Positions 16,911 through 29,803 of a stretch of DNA of 64,000 nt are shown here, piece by piece. The stretch's first letter is position 1. Each line of letters opens with the position of its first letter. Location: positions 3,305,375 to 3,369,374 of the forward strand of contig NC_087072.1 of assembly GCF_026151205.1 (NCBI RefSeq), read 5' to 3'. Position numbers and translations under genes: made by a program. The notes under the pieces are model-generated. The model did no database searches, was not told where the DNA came from, and worked only from the letters and a program-made list of their open reading frames with translations. This stretch comes from Bolinopsis microptera. Taxonomy: Eukaryota > Ctenophora > Tentaculata > Lobata > Bolinopsidae.

Positions 16911-17410
16911 TGTACACCATGCCATCAGTTGTTGATGGAAATGACTATATTATTCAATTTGCTTGCTCAGCCTCCAGCCTTTTGTGGTTTGTCGATATCC
17001 CCATAGCGGTCCTTCAGAGGCCTGTCCAAATCTTGTACGCGCGCGTGCGCGTAGACCAAATAATTTCAGCATCGATCCTAGTCACTCGTAAACAAACTGC
17101 ACTGCTTTCAGCATTTTCTGTGTCTCAAAATAATTATAATGACATAAAAATTTTCTTGACGCTGATCCAAGATGTGATATCCCGTCGCTCTTGCAGAATT
17201 TCCTCAATTTTATGAGCGGTTGAATCATGAATGACATTACCTGTTATTACTTCACTCCAACCCAAGATTAGCACCCTATATATCCTCTTAGATCATTACG
17301 CAACCTACAATAAGTGTTCCTTAGATGTTACCATCAACCATGACGTAGTATAGTGTATTGAGACAACTGAAACACCACTAAAAATTATCCCAATAATTTT
17401 ATTCTTCCAG
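16911..17410. other. Gap between LINE and first ASXL-like exon
   Basis: No convincing exon. The frame at 16,910-17,215 has no recognisable domain and no good splice borders. Contains GCGCGCGTGCGCG at about 17,040. Confidence 0.4.
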
Positions 17411-20400
17411 GACAACCACAAGGCGTCTATATTTACCCACGGTAAGCTGTTCAGATTCGCTTTAAATATACCCACGATTTGTATCTCCAGAATTAATTAA
17501 ATATCGATTGTATTATTATCGAACTCCGATTAAATTTGGGTAAATTTAATTGTGATTGCAGACAACATCTGTGCGAACAAAAGGCAGCTACCTCAAAGAA
17601 AGAAAGCAAAAGCAATATCTGACGACTTCGTGGACTCAGATTCGTTGATCCATGCAAAAGAGGAGAAAGTCAGCTACTCTCCTTACTCGTCACATAGCGT
17701 CAGTTACATTTCCTTATGATAATTATTTGCACTTCCAATTATTTTCTGGGCCCTTCAGCGTTTTCTGTGTAAAGGTTGCTAAGAATTTGACTCTCAAAGC
17801 TAGCAAATCAGACCGGTGCCGGAAATTTCCCGAATTTCGGGCTCTTTACCCGCAGTCTTACTAAGTTTTGACTCTTTCAGTTTGACCATGCCCGCAAGAA
17901 CAAAAGGATGCGAACAAAGCCGGCTGTTTCAGTTTCGAGGTCCTCTGTAAAATCATCTATTCTCCTGAAGGAAGCTGTTAACTCCACAGTACAACCCTCC
18001 TCGGAAACCAGAGCTGTTGTGCAGGAAATGCTCAATGGAAACAGCGACATCATGAAATATGACGGCATCGCCAAGGTTAGTCGCACTTTAGAACTCTTAG
18101 GAAACGTTTTCTTTTCCCGCCCTTGTACGAAACGTTTGACTATATTTAGTGACGAAGATAGTTTACAAATGTGATTTTCAGAAGTGTCTGAACATGGAAG
18201 AGTTCATGAACCTGTCCAAGTGCCAGCAGCGTTACCTCGCCTCTTTACTGCCCTCCTCGGACGTCAGAAAAGAACGTAACAATCTGAAGTAGGTGTATTT
18301 TCGTGTCCTTAGCGGTGATCTGGGGCCATGTTGACGTAATCTCGGACAATGATTTGTAATAATAAAGCCATTTTATGTATACTAGACCAGGACGAAGCCC
18401 ATGTTGTTCTTATACACGGCCCTAAACTCGGAATCGTTAATATGTATTCCCTGACACTCTTGTATTGTGATGGTTGATAAGTCTATTCTCCAGACTGGCA
18501 CCGACTGCTCTCACCAACTCCTTCTTTGTTTCCTACTTCCGTGAGTGGCAGGACAAACTCGGCAAAGGTAAGCAGTGCAGCTTCAACTTTATTCAAACCT
18601 TCGACACGGTCATTTTGTTATTTGATCACCAGTCACTCACCGATTTCTATGAAGTTCATATTATTGTAACTGTATTGTATATTTTATAATGAACCAAGGT
18701 CAATGATCGGTAGATTACATTAAATCATTGATTGATTAAATTGCCAATGCTTTCCTAGACTTGGTGACTAAGGTGTGATTATTTTCTCATTGACCACGCC
18801 TCAGTCATGATGCGAAATATTTTCAAACATAATCAATTATAATGAACCAAAGAGGTGCTTTTCTATCTTTCAGTTTTCCATTAGATTATACCATTTAGGA
18901 GAGTTGTCGGTTGAATTCGCTGCCAAGATTAAAGCTGAAGCTGATAAACAGGTTTCTAGAGACCCTTGGAAGGAAACCTTCTTCGAGGATGTCTGGGGAT
19001 TCTCGTAAGTATTGTTAACTAATCAATAACTAATCAAGTATTACGTTTTTTCATAACGTCTGCGGTAAGGATTAGGATTTCCGTTTCCGGTATTACAATC
19101 CTGGTATAGTGTTTAAATATTGATAATATGGTTATTTTAGGCGAACGGAAGAAGTACGGAGCAGCAAGTCAAGGTTGCGGCAGTGGCACGAACCTTTTGA
19201 GGACAGCATCAAAGAAGCTCTGGCTCTAGTTCCCACCACTTTTTTCATCGCTCCGACTCCAGACCCCTTACAAGAAACTCTAACTCCTCCAACATCAGAC
19301 GGCTCAGAACACGACCGGTCACACTCGTTAAACCCCGATATTACTGATAAGGATCTCCACATTCTCACCCCAGATCATGAAATCGATCAGGGTCCCGAAA
19401 AGCTCGAGTTAGAAGAAAAGGTCCATCAGACTCATTCAGTTGGTGGTTTCGATTCAGATGTGCTAGAGGAACCCGAGAGTCCTGAAAATTCTATGATAGA
19501 AGCCGGGATTGGCATTCTTTTTGAAGAGGAAGCGAGGACACAAACAAATGATAATTTTTGTGGAGAGACTTCTGACCCACCTCAGGAATCAAATCAATCT
19601 TTAACACTCGAAAAAGAAGATTCAAAAGAAGTCCCTTCAGTAAGTGATATTGCTACAGCTGATCCTGAACATCTTGATCGTCCTATATCATCTGAAACGA
19701 ACTCTGAGTTGGTGGAGGCATCGTTAAATCTTGATTTTCGAGAAGAAATAACCCCTCCAGAATCACCCAAGAAAGTTCGAATGGAACATCAAAATAGTTC
19801 TGAGCAGGGTTCAAGCGTTGGTAAAATAAAACTGGTTATCACAATGGGCGGCCAGAAAGAAACTGTGGAAACTGAAGCAGTGGTTGTGCCACATATCATT
19901 AATCGGAATGATACGTATGTTAAGCCTGAAGTTTCCCAAACTCCTGTTTCACCAATCAAAGCTTCTTATATGAAGCATGAAGTTTCTGAAACTCCAATTT
20001 CACCTATCAAAAGTCCGCCTTCTAAATATCTTGGAGACTTGGATCTGGAGTTAGATCTGGACCATTCGATTATGAGTGATTATGGTGTCGAAAAGAAGCG
20101 CCATTCCCTAGGTGATTTAGATGATCCTGAACTGAATTGCGACTTTATCAATGAAAAGTCCTGTGATATCAAGATCGAGAAGCACCCTGAGGAACCAGTT
20201 TTTTCGGTCAAACCATCTGACGAGATGCCCTTCGAGACAGTGACAAAACTTGCTGTTTCTGACGATATCTCTCTTAATATCATGAACGAGATCAAAGTTG
20301 ATTTGAAAATCCCGGAACCGAAAGCCAAGAAAGTGGATCCACCACCAACACCAGCACCACCTGCCCGACAAAACGGTTTAGATGTTTCCAATCCTCTGAA

Positions 20401-21226
20401 TATTTACAATTCACCGAGTGCTAGCTCGTCAACCTCCTCCTCCCCTAGAACCGACACGGAGCGAAGAGAAAAACTTACCCTGAGAATTCCTAAGAAGGAC
20501 ATCGTTTTACCTCCAGAAAATGTTCTTCTCTCAAAGAAGCAAAAGTCTAAGAAGCGTAAATCGAAAAACAATTATTACTACGCGGATCAAGGAGGTCCCA
20601 GCAGTCAAATACCACCATATTTAGGTGGCGGGTACAGTCCGGATTTGTACGGAATGTACAGCGAAGAGGAAACGGATCTACGGAGAATATCGCTCCAACA
20701 GCAACTTCTTGCTGAAAAGGGGATCAAAACAAGCTCCATACCTGTCGAGCAAACACAGAACCTGGTAAAAAACATGAGAGAAAAACAGCAAACCCAAGCT
20801 CTTCCAAAACTGACGAAGGCTCCCTTGGAACACCAACCCATGATAGTGTTAGACAGTGGTTCTCAAAGGACGCCAGCTCACAAGTCTATACCTGTTGTTA
20901 AGGACCCTAGTTTGAAATCTGCAAAGCCGTCAAGTTCATCACGACAACCACCCCCCTACTCTCGGTCCGACAGCAGTGAGAGTATAAGGAGTGCGCTGAA
21001 AGCCAAGATAAACCAGCGGCGGTACACGGACATGCCATCCCCGCCCTCCCAATACCCTAATCTGAGTAGCGGAAACCACTGCTGCTACGTAGTGAAGGGC
21101 AGCCCAGGGGAGTGCGTGTGTTCCACCGCTCCCATGCTCTTCTGCACTAAGTGCTACCATCTCTCCCATTCCACCTGCTCCAATATTCTGTGCAGCAATT
21201 GTGGAGCTCTTTTCAAGTTCAATTGA
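17411..21226 (+). CDS. ASXL / Additional sex combs-like Polycomb protein (3' seven exons)
   Basis: Exons 17411-17441, 17562-17668, 17881-18075, 18182-18288, 18494-18567, 18899-19004 and 19141-21226 join in perfect phase (901 codons plus stop), each with GT and AG borders. Exons 4-7 encode a DEUBAD (ASXH) domain: KCLNMEEFMNLSKCQQRYLA, then LLPSSD, LTNSFFVSYFREWQDKLGKG and DPWKETFFEDVWG. The last exon holds a long acidic, Ser/Pro-rich linker, then EKLTLRIPKKDIVLPPENVL and a basic KKQKSKKRKSK patch. It ends in an atypical PHD finger, with Cys pattern C-V-C-x7-C-T-K-C-Y-H-L-S-H-x3-C-x4-C-x2-C. In ASXL proteins the DEUBAD binds and activates the BAP1/Calypso deubiquitinase, which removes ubiquitin from histone H2A (PR-DUB complex, nuclear). 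The first exon (ASIFTHD) may be the end of the N-terminal HARE-HTH domain. Earlier exons were not found, and the LINE lies just upstream. Exon 1 is the weakest call. The product is shorter than vertebrate ASXL1 (about 1,540 residues). Confidence 0.85.
18182..19004 (+). CDS. Three exons encoding the ASXL DEUBAD domain
   Basis: Detail of the gene above. Exons 18182-18288 (ends phase 2), 18494-18567 (ends phase 1) and 18899-19004 (ends phase 2) encode most of the BAP1-activating DEUBAD. Landmarks shared with vertebrate ASXL are the LLP turn before the domain core, L-x-N-x-F-F followed by a W (SFFVSYFREW), and the closing W-K-E-x-F-F-E-D. An alternative acceptor CTTTCAG at about 18,873 would add residues and breaks the match, so TTTAG at 18,898 was chosen. 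Confidence 0.85.
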
Positions 21227-23380
21227 TCATTCTTTTTGCCGCTACTACTAAGCAACTTGTCTGGTTTTGGACATCATGTTGAAGCAGTTACTTCTATAAA
21301 CTATTGGTAATTTTAAATATTGTACAGCATAGGATATATAATTGGTGTATAAGCTGGGGACTCAAACGCCCGACTTTCGATATAGGAAGGCATGTTCCAC
21401 AAGACTTCTCGCATCGAATATTGGGTCCCTTAACTATTTTGATGATGTTATTTTTGCTCGAGAAAGATAAGCCCGAATAGCCCTCGGAGAGTAATTAGTT
21501 ATTACTAACAAGTTAATTTCTGATAATCTTCTTTTCACTGCAGCGAGTCTGGTGATGATATATATTTTGTACATAACAAATATGCTTTGATTGTAGGATA
21601 CATTGGGTGAAGATCTTTCCCCCCAGCGTGCCCGCCGAATTGATACGATATATATATATTTATGTTTTGTTTACAAGGGGGTCAGGAGATTTTTTGACAT
21701 GTTTTCATGATCAGTCAGTGGATATTATGTTTCCATTTTTAGAATTAGACGTGGCTCTTAGCGCATGCCAGGTCACTGCATGACATTACTCGTTTTAGGA
21801 GGAAAGCTTATGAAATTTTGTGTTTAAATTTGTTATGGTTGTTTCCAAAAAATTACCCTTATAATTAATCAATTATCATGTTATCAACGTGTTTAGTTCA
21901 AGCTCACGTTTGAATACACAAATGCTCTTAAAATTTACATTGATTTCTTTTTTTCTTGTATCAGAATCTGATGGTCTTATAGTATGGAAAATCAGGATCA
22001 GAAATGTTCGCATTTCAATATTTTTACATGATGCATGACACTGTGATTGTTATCGTTTCACTGCTGAGTGAAGGCCGAAATCTAGGGATAGTCTTATCTT
22101 TTTTCTAAAACAAAAAGTAAGTTCTGCCTAATGTTATGTGATTATTTGGGTCTAAATTTGGGTTCGCTTGAATTTGAAATATTTATTGATTTTCAAAAGT
22201 TTAGTTTTTTAATCTTATCGAGTTATCTTAACCGTCCTTTCGGTCTTAGGATTTTCTTTTAATCTAGTGTAATTTCCATTTAGATTTACTGACAAAACCA
22301 ACTTTTAATTCTATTCTGTTTGCTGAAGACACCAAGAAAAGGGGGTGATTATCACTTAAAGCTGTCAAATTAATTACCGAGGATAATTTCGAAATATAAT
22401 TTGGGTAATTGTACACTGCTCTGTTGAAATATAAATTGTGTTCTCAAGTATTAGATCAGCAGTTGGTTTGTCAGATACTATTTTTACCAATTGCAATGGG
22501 TTGCATGCCATAATGACCACTCCTACCTGTTCATTTGTTCTATGAGCTAGCCTCCTTTGCCCCATGCCTAATTTGTCCCAGCTTTTGAAAATTTTTGAAA
22601 TGCAAATACCGCTTTACTGAAAAGGACAATTTAAAATTTCCCCCAAATTCTCTAAATCATTTCTGGGTCTGATGCTGATCTGAACGTACTGAACCAATTC
22701 TTTATGATCTCTGTGCTATTGATAAAATGGTAGCGACAGCTTTGAATTGTTTTCCGGCCGAAGATAACCTAACGATGTATATTGATGCCATTATATTATT
22801 AATTTGAGATTGAACATACTCCTAACAACGAGAATCAGGCACCAGTTCCGTGTCCTATATTTAGACATTGATATTATGCAAAGATTCGTTAAGTTCTATT
22901 TTTCTAATGTTTGATACGAATACATGCTTGCTACACCAAATTGATTTAGCTGTAACAGTATAGTTTAGAGACCATACTAGATACAGACTTATTTGAAATT
23001 TGTGTTGTAATTTGGAGTATTTGGTTATGTCTTCAAAATCAGAAACTGGTATTACTCGTTTTGTGTTGAGTGTTATCAGTAAATCCGTAAAAAAACCCCG
23101 GTCCCTAAAATACGGTTTCGGTATGAAAATTACAGAGTTGGACTCGTCGACGGTAATATTTGGAACAAATATCTTCCGAGTATCACCCTTAAGTGATTCA
23201 GCACCATAAAGTACTACGAAGTAGCGCTCACCGGGTCAGCCCATAAACAATAGACAAGGTTTATATCATTATCTACACGGAAAACACAGTAGAAATGAGC
23301 TGGAGGCCAGATTTATTGACAGACGCTGCAACCCCTTTTGATCGCGACCGGCCGACCGGGTCAGTCCATTAACAATCTAG
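21227..23380. other. 3' flank of the ASXL-like gene, no further gene seen
   Basis: AT-rich sequence that probably includes the 3' UTR. No clear AATAAA within the first kilobase, no long frame and no structured RNA that I can support. Confidence 0.45.
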
Positions 23381-23383
23381 ACA

Positions 23384-23468
23384 ATTTTTACCCCCCCCCC
23401 CCCCCACGTAATCACTTTTTGAAATTGTTCAAAATGTGATTACGTAATAATTATGTGAACGACCCCTA
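23384..23468. mobile_element. Degraded copy of GGGGTCGTTC-type MITE
   Basis: Contains TTTTTACCCCC followed by a C run, ACGTAATCA and TATGTGAACGACCCCT. These match the right-hand part of the complete elements at 32,188 and 35,629. The left terminus is lost. Confidence 0.55.
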
Positions 23469-26400
23469 TACAGTATACAACGTGTAGCAATTTACCTGGG
23501 GACCTCTTGTCATACGTTGTATGACCCGCCGCGCACGAGTGCGCGGCTCCCCCTGTATCGTTGAAACTTTACTATAGTGGAAACGACCGTGGGCAGTGGG
23601 GGTCACGATGTGATACAAGGGACCTCTTAATTGACGCTGTCAATTCATCGCAGCTCGGCGAGGCACAGTAGCGCATCTCGCCGATCTAGCGCTGTGAGAA
23701 GCCTCATTGAGTGCGCGTTAACGGGTGATACTCGTAAAATATCTGTTCCATATATTGGGACCGTCGACGAGTCCAGCTCGGCGCGGCACAGTAACGCACC
23801 GCGCTACAAGGGACCTCAGGCTATCATGTTCATAAATAATAGAGATTAGGCGGAATGACAGGCTGAGCGCGGACCAGTAAGTAGCAATAAATTAAGTGAG
23901 TGACTAAGCTTAAGCGTAGAAAGTTTATTGTTTATCTAGCTTGCTAATCTAGTTTGTACCATTCAGTTTCATAATGGACTAGACCGGCGCGCGCTACTTC
24001 GAAGAAATTTAGACGAGTATCATCCGTCATAGCAGGTTATATCCCAACAGAAAGCAGACTCCCCAAATTGCGCGCGTTGCAGTAACTTCTTTTAAACTTC
24101 ATTGATACATGTTGTAGCGCGATGCACTACTGGGTCGCGCGCGCATCAAATAATGCTTCTCGCAACCACAGCAGCAGATCGGCGAGATGCGAAGGATTGA
24201 CATCGTCAATTAATGATACATGTTGCGTATCCTTCGGCTTCGCGCGCGAAAAGTGGCATGCAACGTATATCAAAAACTTCATGAATCGAGATCAAATTTT
24301 TAATATATTCAGAATCAATAAATGCACTTAATTATACAAATCAAGTCGTGACCCCAATTGTCGTTCCACTAAGTGGCCATGATATTAACGGGTGATACTC
24401 GTAAAATATTTGTTTCAGGACCGTCGACGAGTCCAACTCGGCGCGCGTTCTGGTAGGTTATAAACCTACAATGATACTATAGTGCCGGTCACAATCAACA
24501 ATACAGCCACGCACTCGTGCGCAGCAGGTATTCACATAGCCATGTGTATACGCGTACTGCGTGACGCGCTTGTTTCGGCGGTCGCGCTTGTTTCGGCTTG
24601 TAGGTTTACAACCTACCAGGACGCGCGCCGAGTTGGACTCGTCGACGGTCAGATGGAACAGATATTATACGAGTATCACCCGTTATGTTTCGGCGGTCGT
24701 GCGCTACCGCAAGCGAGAGGGCTCTGGTTAGAGCAACAGCAGGTATACAACTATGGAAGCGCATGTGTGTCAAAAAAAATAATGATACACATGCGCTTCC
24801 TAGGTAGCGTATGTGTGTCAAAAAATTTTTTGATACACATGCGCTAGCAGGTTTATCATGTATATCATTAGGTGGCCCATGTGTGTCATTTTGTAAAATT
24901 GCATGCTGTAAAATCTCTATTTAATATTCTAATCGCTATCTTTGTCTATTTATATATGTATTTTATCCTTATCTCTATTTTATCTTTAAACTCATCTCCG
25001 CTCGCCTCCCGTGTGAAACGAGCGCGCCTGCACGCTGCAGTGGCGCGAAAGCACATGGTTAGGTTAAAGCGCGTGTACTGGTGCTGCACAGGCTATAATG
25101 TTAATTGACGATGTCAATTCATCGCAGCTCGGCGAGGCACAGTAGCGCATTTCACCGATTTAGCGTTGCAAGAAGCATAATCAATAATTGAATGCGCGGC
25201 GCGGCACAGTAACGCATCGTGCTACAAGCTATAATATTTATAAACATACTCATTGGAGAATGGAGCTATGGAGGAATGAAGCTGCCTGCTGCGCGTGCGG
25301 TAGAATGACAGGCTGAGCGCCGCCAAGTATTGCATATTGAAGCGTGTACGCCGACGCATGACAGGCGAGCTTCTGTGTCCTGGGATCATGCGCGAAGATC
25401 GAAATGCAATTCATGTATCAAGCCAACTGCCAAGTGCCAACAACAATGTGTTTATTGTTATAAATGATAATGGACTAACCCGTTTCGGGATACTTCGTAG
25501 CAAAGCTAGCAAGCTTGCCGCGCATCGATCCAATAATGCTTCTCGTCGTAAGTGGTAAGGCCACCTTGTTTGTCGTTAGATATAGGCAAAATGCACCCGG
25601 CACCCCTGCGGACCTCGCTGAGCTGCTATGCAAAGCGAAAAAGCAAAAACTCAATGGATGGTTAGTGGTTACCCGTACCGTAATGGGTGCTACATGCCTA
25701 GCACGAATTATTTACTTACTTACTTGTGCACTTAATTTGTGTATTATATGTTCATAATCATATAAATTCGGCGGAATGACAGGCTTGAGGCTGAGCGCGG
25801 CCCAGTAAACTTCGAATCGAAAAATTTAAACGAGTAACATCCGTCAACTAATAGTAATAGTTATATGTAATAATTAAAAACAAACTTTGCTTGTTTACCT
25901 GAAATTAGAATTTTATACAATTAATGTAAGATTAAAGTCGTGTTTTTACCAGTTTCCCTGCACCATCCGGTAAATTTATTACCGCCTCAGCCCTTCGTTG
26001 TGGGCTGCGCGGTCGTATCGTGGCTTTCGCCACGCGCGGTATAGCGGGGGCGAAATGAAATACAAATGAGGATCGCGACGCGTGACTTGTAGGTTTATAA
26101 CCTACCAGGACGCGCGCCGAGTTGGACTCGTCGACGGTCCTGATTAATATTTGAAGCAAATATTTTACGACTACAAGTATCACCCGTTAAAGAAAGGATT
26201 GGAAATTGAACTCGCCGGTATAGTACGTCGACGGATGATGCTTGTCTAAATTTGTTCGAAGTAACACGCGCAACTTTCTTTTCGAAGCGAAATGTCTGTG
26301 TTACTGGGCGGCGCTCAGCCTGTGCCTTTTCAATGTCATTCCGCAACCGTTTATCATTTACGAACGAATAAAAACAACGTCAATATTTTACATGTCACAG

Positions 26401-26696
26401 TTAGCTGGCAGTACGGCCCAGTTAATAAATTGTGCATCGCGCCGATCTAGCAAAAAACATTATTTGATGCGCTGATCAGTCTTCTAAGACTAATAATATA
26501 AAACATTGTTTCTTTTGTCCGTAATTGCCTGTACTGCGTGAGGATTACAAAATAATTACAGCATATTTACAAAATAAGAATAATGAAAAAGTAAACGTGT
26601 TTTCTCGGTTATAATTCATAATTATTTTTAGAATAACGCTTTATTGTTAATGCAATCATAGTGGTCAGCTTGTGACATGGCTATGACGCCTTTTTC

Positions 26697-26872
26697 TTAC
26701 ATGGTTATGACATGGTTATGACATGGTTATGACATGGTTATGACATGGTTATGACATGGTTATGACATGGTTATGACATGGTTATGACATGGTTATGACA
26801 TGGTTATGACATGGTTATGACATGGTTATGACATGGTTATGACATGGTTATGACATGGTTATGACATGGTTA
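26697..26872. repeat. 11-bp satellite (ACATGGTTATG), left block
   Basis: About 15 nearly perfect tandem copies of ACATGGTTATG. The complementary orientation (CATAACCATGT) forms blocks at 28,296-28,390, 28,912-29,006 and 29,530-29,803. The block is mirror-placed in the two arms of the large inverted repeat. Confidence 0.95.
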
Positions 26873-27460
26873 CAACCAAAACTCCTTCAGACCAATTTTG
26901 AACCATTATGAGCACTTTCAGGATACAATTCATTTCCGTTCATTTCCGTTCATTCTATGAACCTGGGTCATTTTGTGCGACTTTCGATGGTCTTTAGGCC
27001 TAGCTTATGACACTATCTATCATATAAAACCGAATTGGGGGTTCCCAGCCCTTACGTAATAAGTCTCAAATTGAAATGACACACATGCGCCACCTATTGA
27101 TTTACACGATAAACCTGCTAGCGCATGTGTGTCAAAAAAAAATAATGATACACATGCGCTTCCTAGGTAGCGCATGTGTGTCAAAAAAAATAATGATACA
27201 CATGCGCTAGCAGGTTTATCATGTAAATCAATAGGTGGCGCATGTGTGTCATTTCAATATGAGACTTATAACGTAAGGGCTGGGAACCCCCAATTCGGTT
27301 TTCTATGATAGATAGTGTCATAAGCTAGGCCTAGAGGTCATCGAAAGTCGCACAAAATGACCCAGGTTCAGAGAATGAACGGAAATGAACGGAAATGAAT
27401 TGTATCCCAAAATTGCTCATAATGGTTCAAAATTGGTCTGAAGAGTTTGGTTGGTCCTAG
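26873..27460. repeat. Palindrome 1 of the central array (about 590 bp)
   Basis: A near-perfect hairpin. It reads inward from both ends as CCAAAACTCCTTCAGACC, then ATTCATTTCCGTTCATTTCC, GGCCTAGCTTATGACACT, GGGGGTTCCCAGCCCTTACG and GACACACATGCGCCACC. The centre is made of GCATGTGTGTCA phrases around CCTAGG. There is no coding potential. A related palindrome occupies 27,715-28,296. The 250 bp between the two contain a smaller inverted repeat (GTGCTGGGAAG / CTTCCCAGCGC). Confidence 0.85.
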
Positions 27461-28295
27461 GACCACCCTAGCAAATTTTGGGAATTACTATTTAGATTTT
27501 TGGTACCATTTCGAAGACATGAGGACATCGTAGTATTCACTGTATTCGAGTGCTGGGAAGCATTAATTCGGTTTTCTTCCCAGCGCTCAAATACAGCTTA
27601 TACATTATACTTCGATGTCCTGGGTCCCCATGGCCATATATAATGTATAATGAGGCTATTATTATAGCATTATGGATCCCTTCGTCCCCAAAATTTGCTG
27701 GAGTGGTCGTAGGACCAACCAAAACTCCTTCAGACCAATTTTGAACCATTATGAGCACTTTCAGGATACAATTCATTTCCGTTCATTTCCGTTCATTCTA
27801 TGAACCTGGGTCATTTTGTGCGACTTTCGATGGTCTTTAGGCCTAGCTTATGACACTATCTATCATAGAAAACCGAATTGGGGGTTCCCAGCCCTTACGT
27901 AATAAGTCTCAAATTGAAATGACACACATGCGCCACCTATTGATTTACATGATAAACCTGCTAGCGCATGTGTATCATTATTTTTTTTGACACACATGCG
28001 CTACCTAGGAAGCGCATGTGTATCATTATTTTTTTTGACACACATGCGCTAGCAGGTTTATCGTGTAAATCAATAGGTGGCGCATGTGTGTCATTTCAAT
28101 TTGAGACTTATTACGTAAGGGCTGGGAACCCCCAATTCGGTTTTATATGATAGATAGTGTCATAAGCTAGGCCTAAAGACCATCGAAAGTCGCACAAAAT
28201 GACCCAGGTTCATAGAATGAACGGAAATGAACGGAAATGAATTGTATCCTGAAAGTGCTCATAATGGTTCAAAATTGGTCTGAAGGAGTTTTGGT

Positions 28296-29530
28296 TGTAA
28301 CCATGTCATAACCATGTCATAACCATGTCATAACCATGTCATAACCATGTCATAACCATGTCATAACCATGTCATAACCATGTCATAACCAATTTTGAAC
28401 CATTATGAGCAATTTTGGGATACAATTCATTTCCGTTCATTTCTGTTCATTTCCGTTCATTCTATGAACCTGGGTCATTTTGTGCGACTTTCGATGACCT
28501 CTAGGCCTAGCTTATGACACTATCTATCATAGAAAACCGAATTGGGGGTTCCCAGCCCTTACGTATTAAGTCTCAAATTTAAATGACACACATGCGCCAC
28601 CTATTGATTTACATGATAAACCTGCTAGCGCATGTCTGTAACTTTTGTTTTTGACACACATGCGCTAGCAGGTTTATCATGTAAATCAATAGGTGGTGCA
28701 TGTGTGTCATTTCAATTTGAGACTTATTACGTAAGGGCTGGGAACCCCCAATTCGGTTTTATATGATAGATAGTGTCATAAGCTAGGCCTAAAGACCATC
28801 GAAAGTCGCACAAAATGACCCAGGTTCATAGAATGAACGGAAATGAACGGAAATGAATTGTATCCTGAAAGTGCTCATAATGGTTCAAAATTGGTCTGAA
28901 GGAGTTTTGGTTGTAACCATGTCATAACCATGTCATAACCATGTCATAACCATGTCATAACCATGTCATAACCATGTCATAACCATGTCATAACCATGTC
29001 ATAACCAATTTTGAACCATTATGAGCAATTTTGGGATACAATTCATTTCCGTTCATTTCTGTTCATTTCCGTTCATTCTATGAACCTGGGTCATTTTGTG
29101 CGACTTTCGATGACCTCTAGGCCTAGCTTATGACACTATCTATCATAGAAAACCGAATTGGGGGTTCCCAGCCCTTACGTATTAAGTCTCAAATTTAAAT
29201 GACACACATGCGCCACCTATTGATTTACATGATAAACCTGCTAGCGCATGTCTGTCACTTTTGTTTTTGACACACATGCGCTAGCAGGTTTATCATGTAA
29301 ATCAATAGGTGGCGCATGTGTGTCATTTCAATTTGAGATTTATTACGTAAGGGCTGGGAACCCCCAATTCGGTTTTCTATGATAGATAGTGTCATAAGCT
29401 AGGCCTAGAGGTCATCGTAAGTCGCACAAAATGACCCAGGTTCATAGAATGAACGGAAATGAACGGAAATGAATTGTATCCTGAAAGTGGTCATAATGGT
29501 TAAAAATTGGTCTGAAGGAGTTTTGGTTGT
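28296..29530. repeat. Two tandem satellite-palindrome units (about 617 bp period)
   Basis: 28,296-28,911 and 28,912-29,530 are near-identical direct copies, each a block of CATAACCATGT repeats followed by a palindrome of about 520 bp from the same family as palindrome 1. Their shared private variant TTCATTTCTGTTCATTTCC, absent from palindromes 1 and 2, shows that one copy arose from the other. Confidence 0.85.
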
Positions 29531-29803
29531 AACCATGTCATAACCATGTCATAACCATGTCATAACCATGTCATAACCATGTCATAACCATGTCATAACA
29601 ATGTCATAACCATGTCATAACCATGTCATAACCATGTTATAACCATGTCATAACCATGTCATAACAATATCATAACCATGTCATAACCATGTCATAACCA
29701 TGTCATAACCATGTCATAACCATGTCATAACCATGTCATAACCAAGTCATAACCATGTCATAACCATGTCATAACCATGTCATAACCATGTCATAACCAT
29801 GTA
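29530..29803. repeat. 11-bp satellite (CATAACCATGT), right block
   Basis: About 25 tandem copies, slightly more diverged (AACAATGTCAT, AACCAAGTCAT variants) than the left block. It ends at ACCATGTAAGAAAAAGGCGT, the exact complement of where the left block begins. Confidence 0.95.

Noticed and set aside
26242..26475. Short frame conserved in both arms of the large inverted repeat (also 29,946-30,143, minus strand)
   Set aside because: Conservation follows from DNA-level duplication. No known domain, and there are frame-disrupting differences between the copies.
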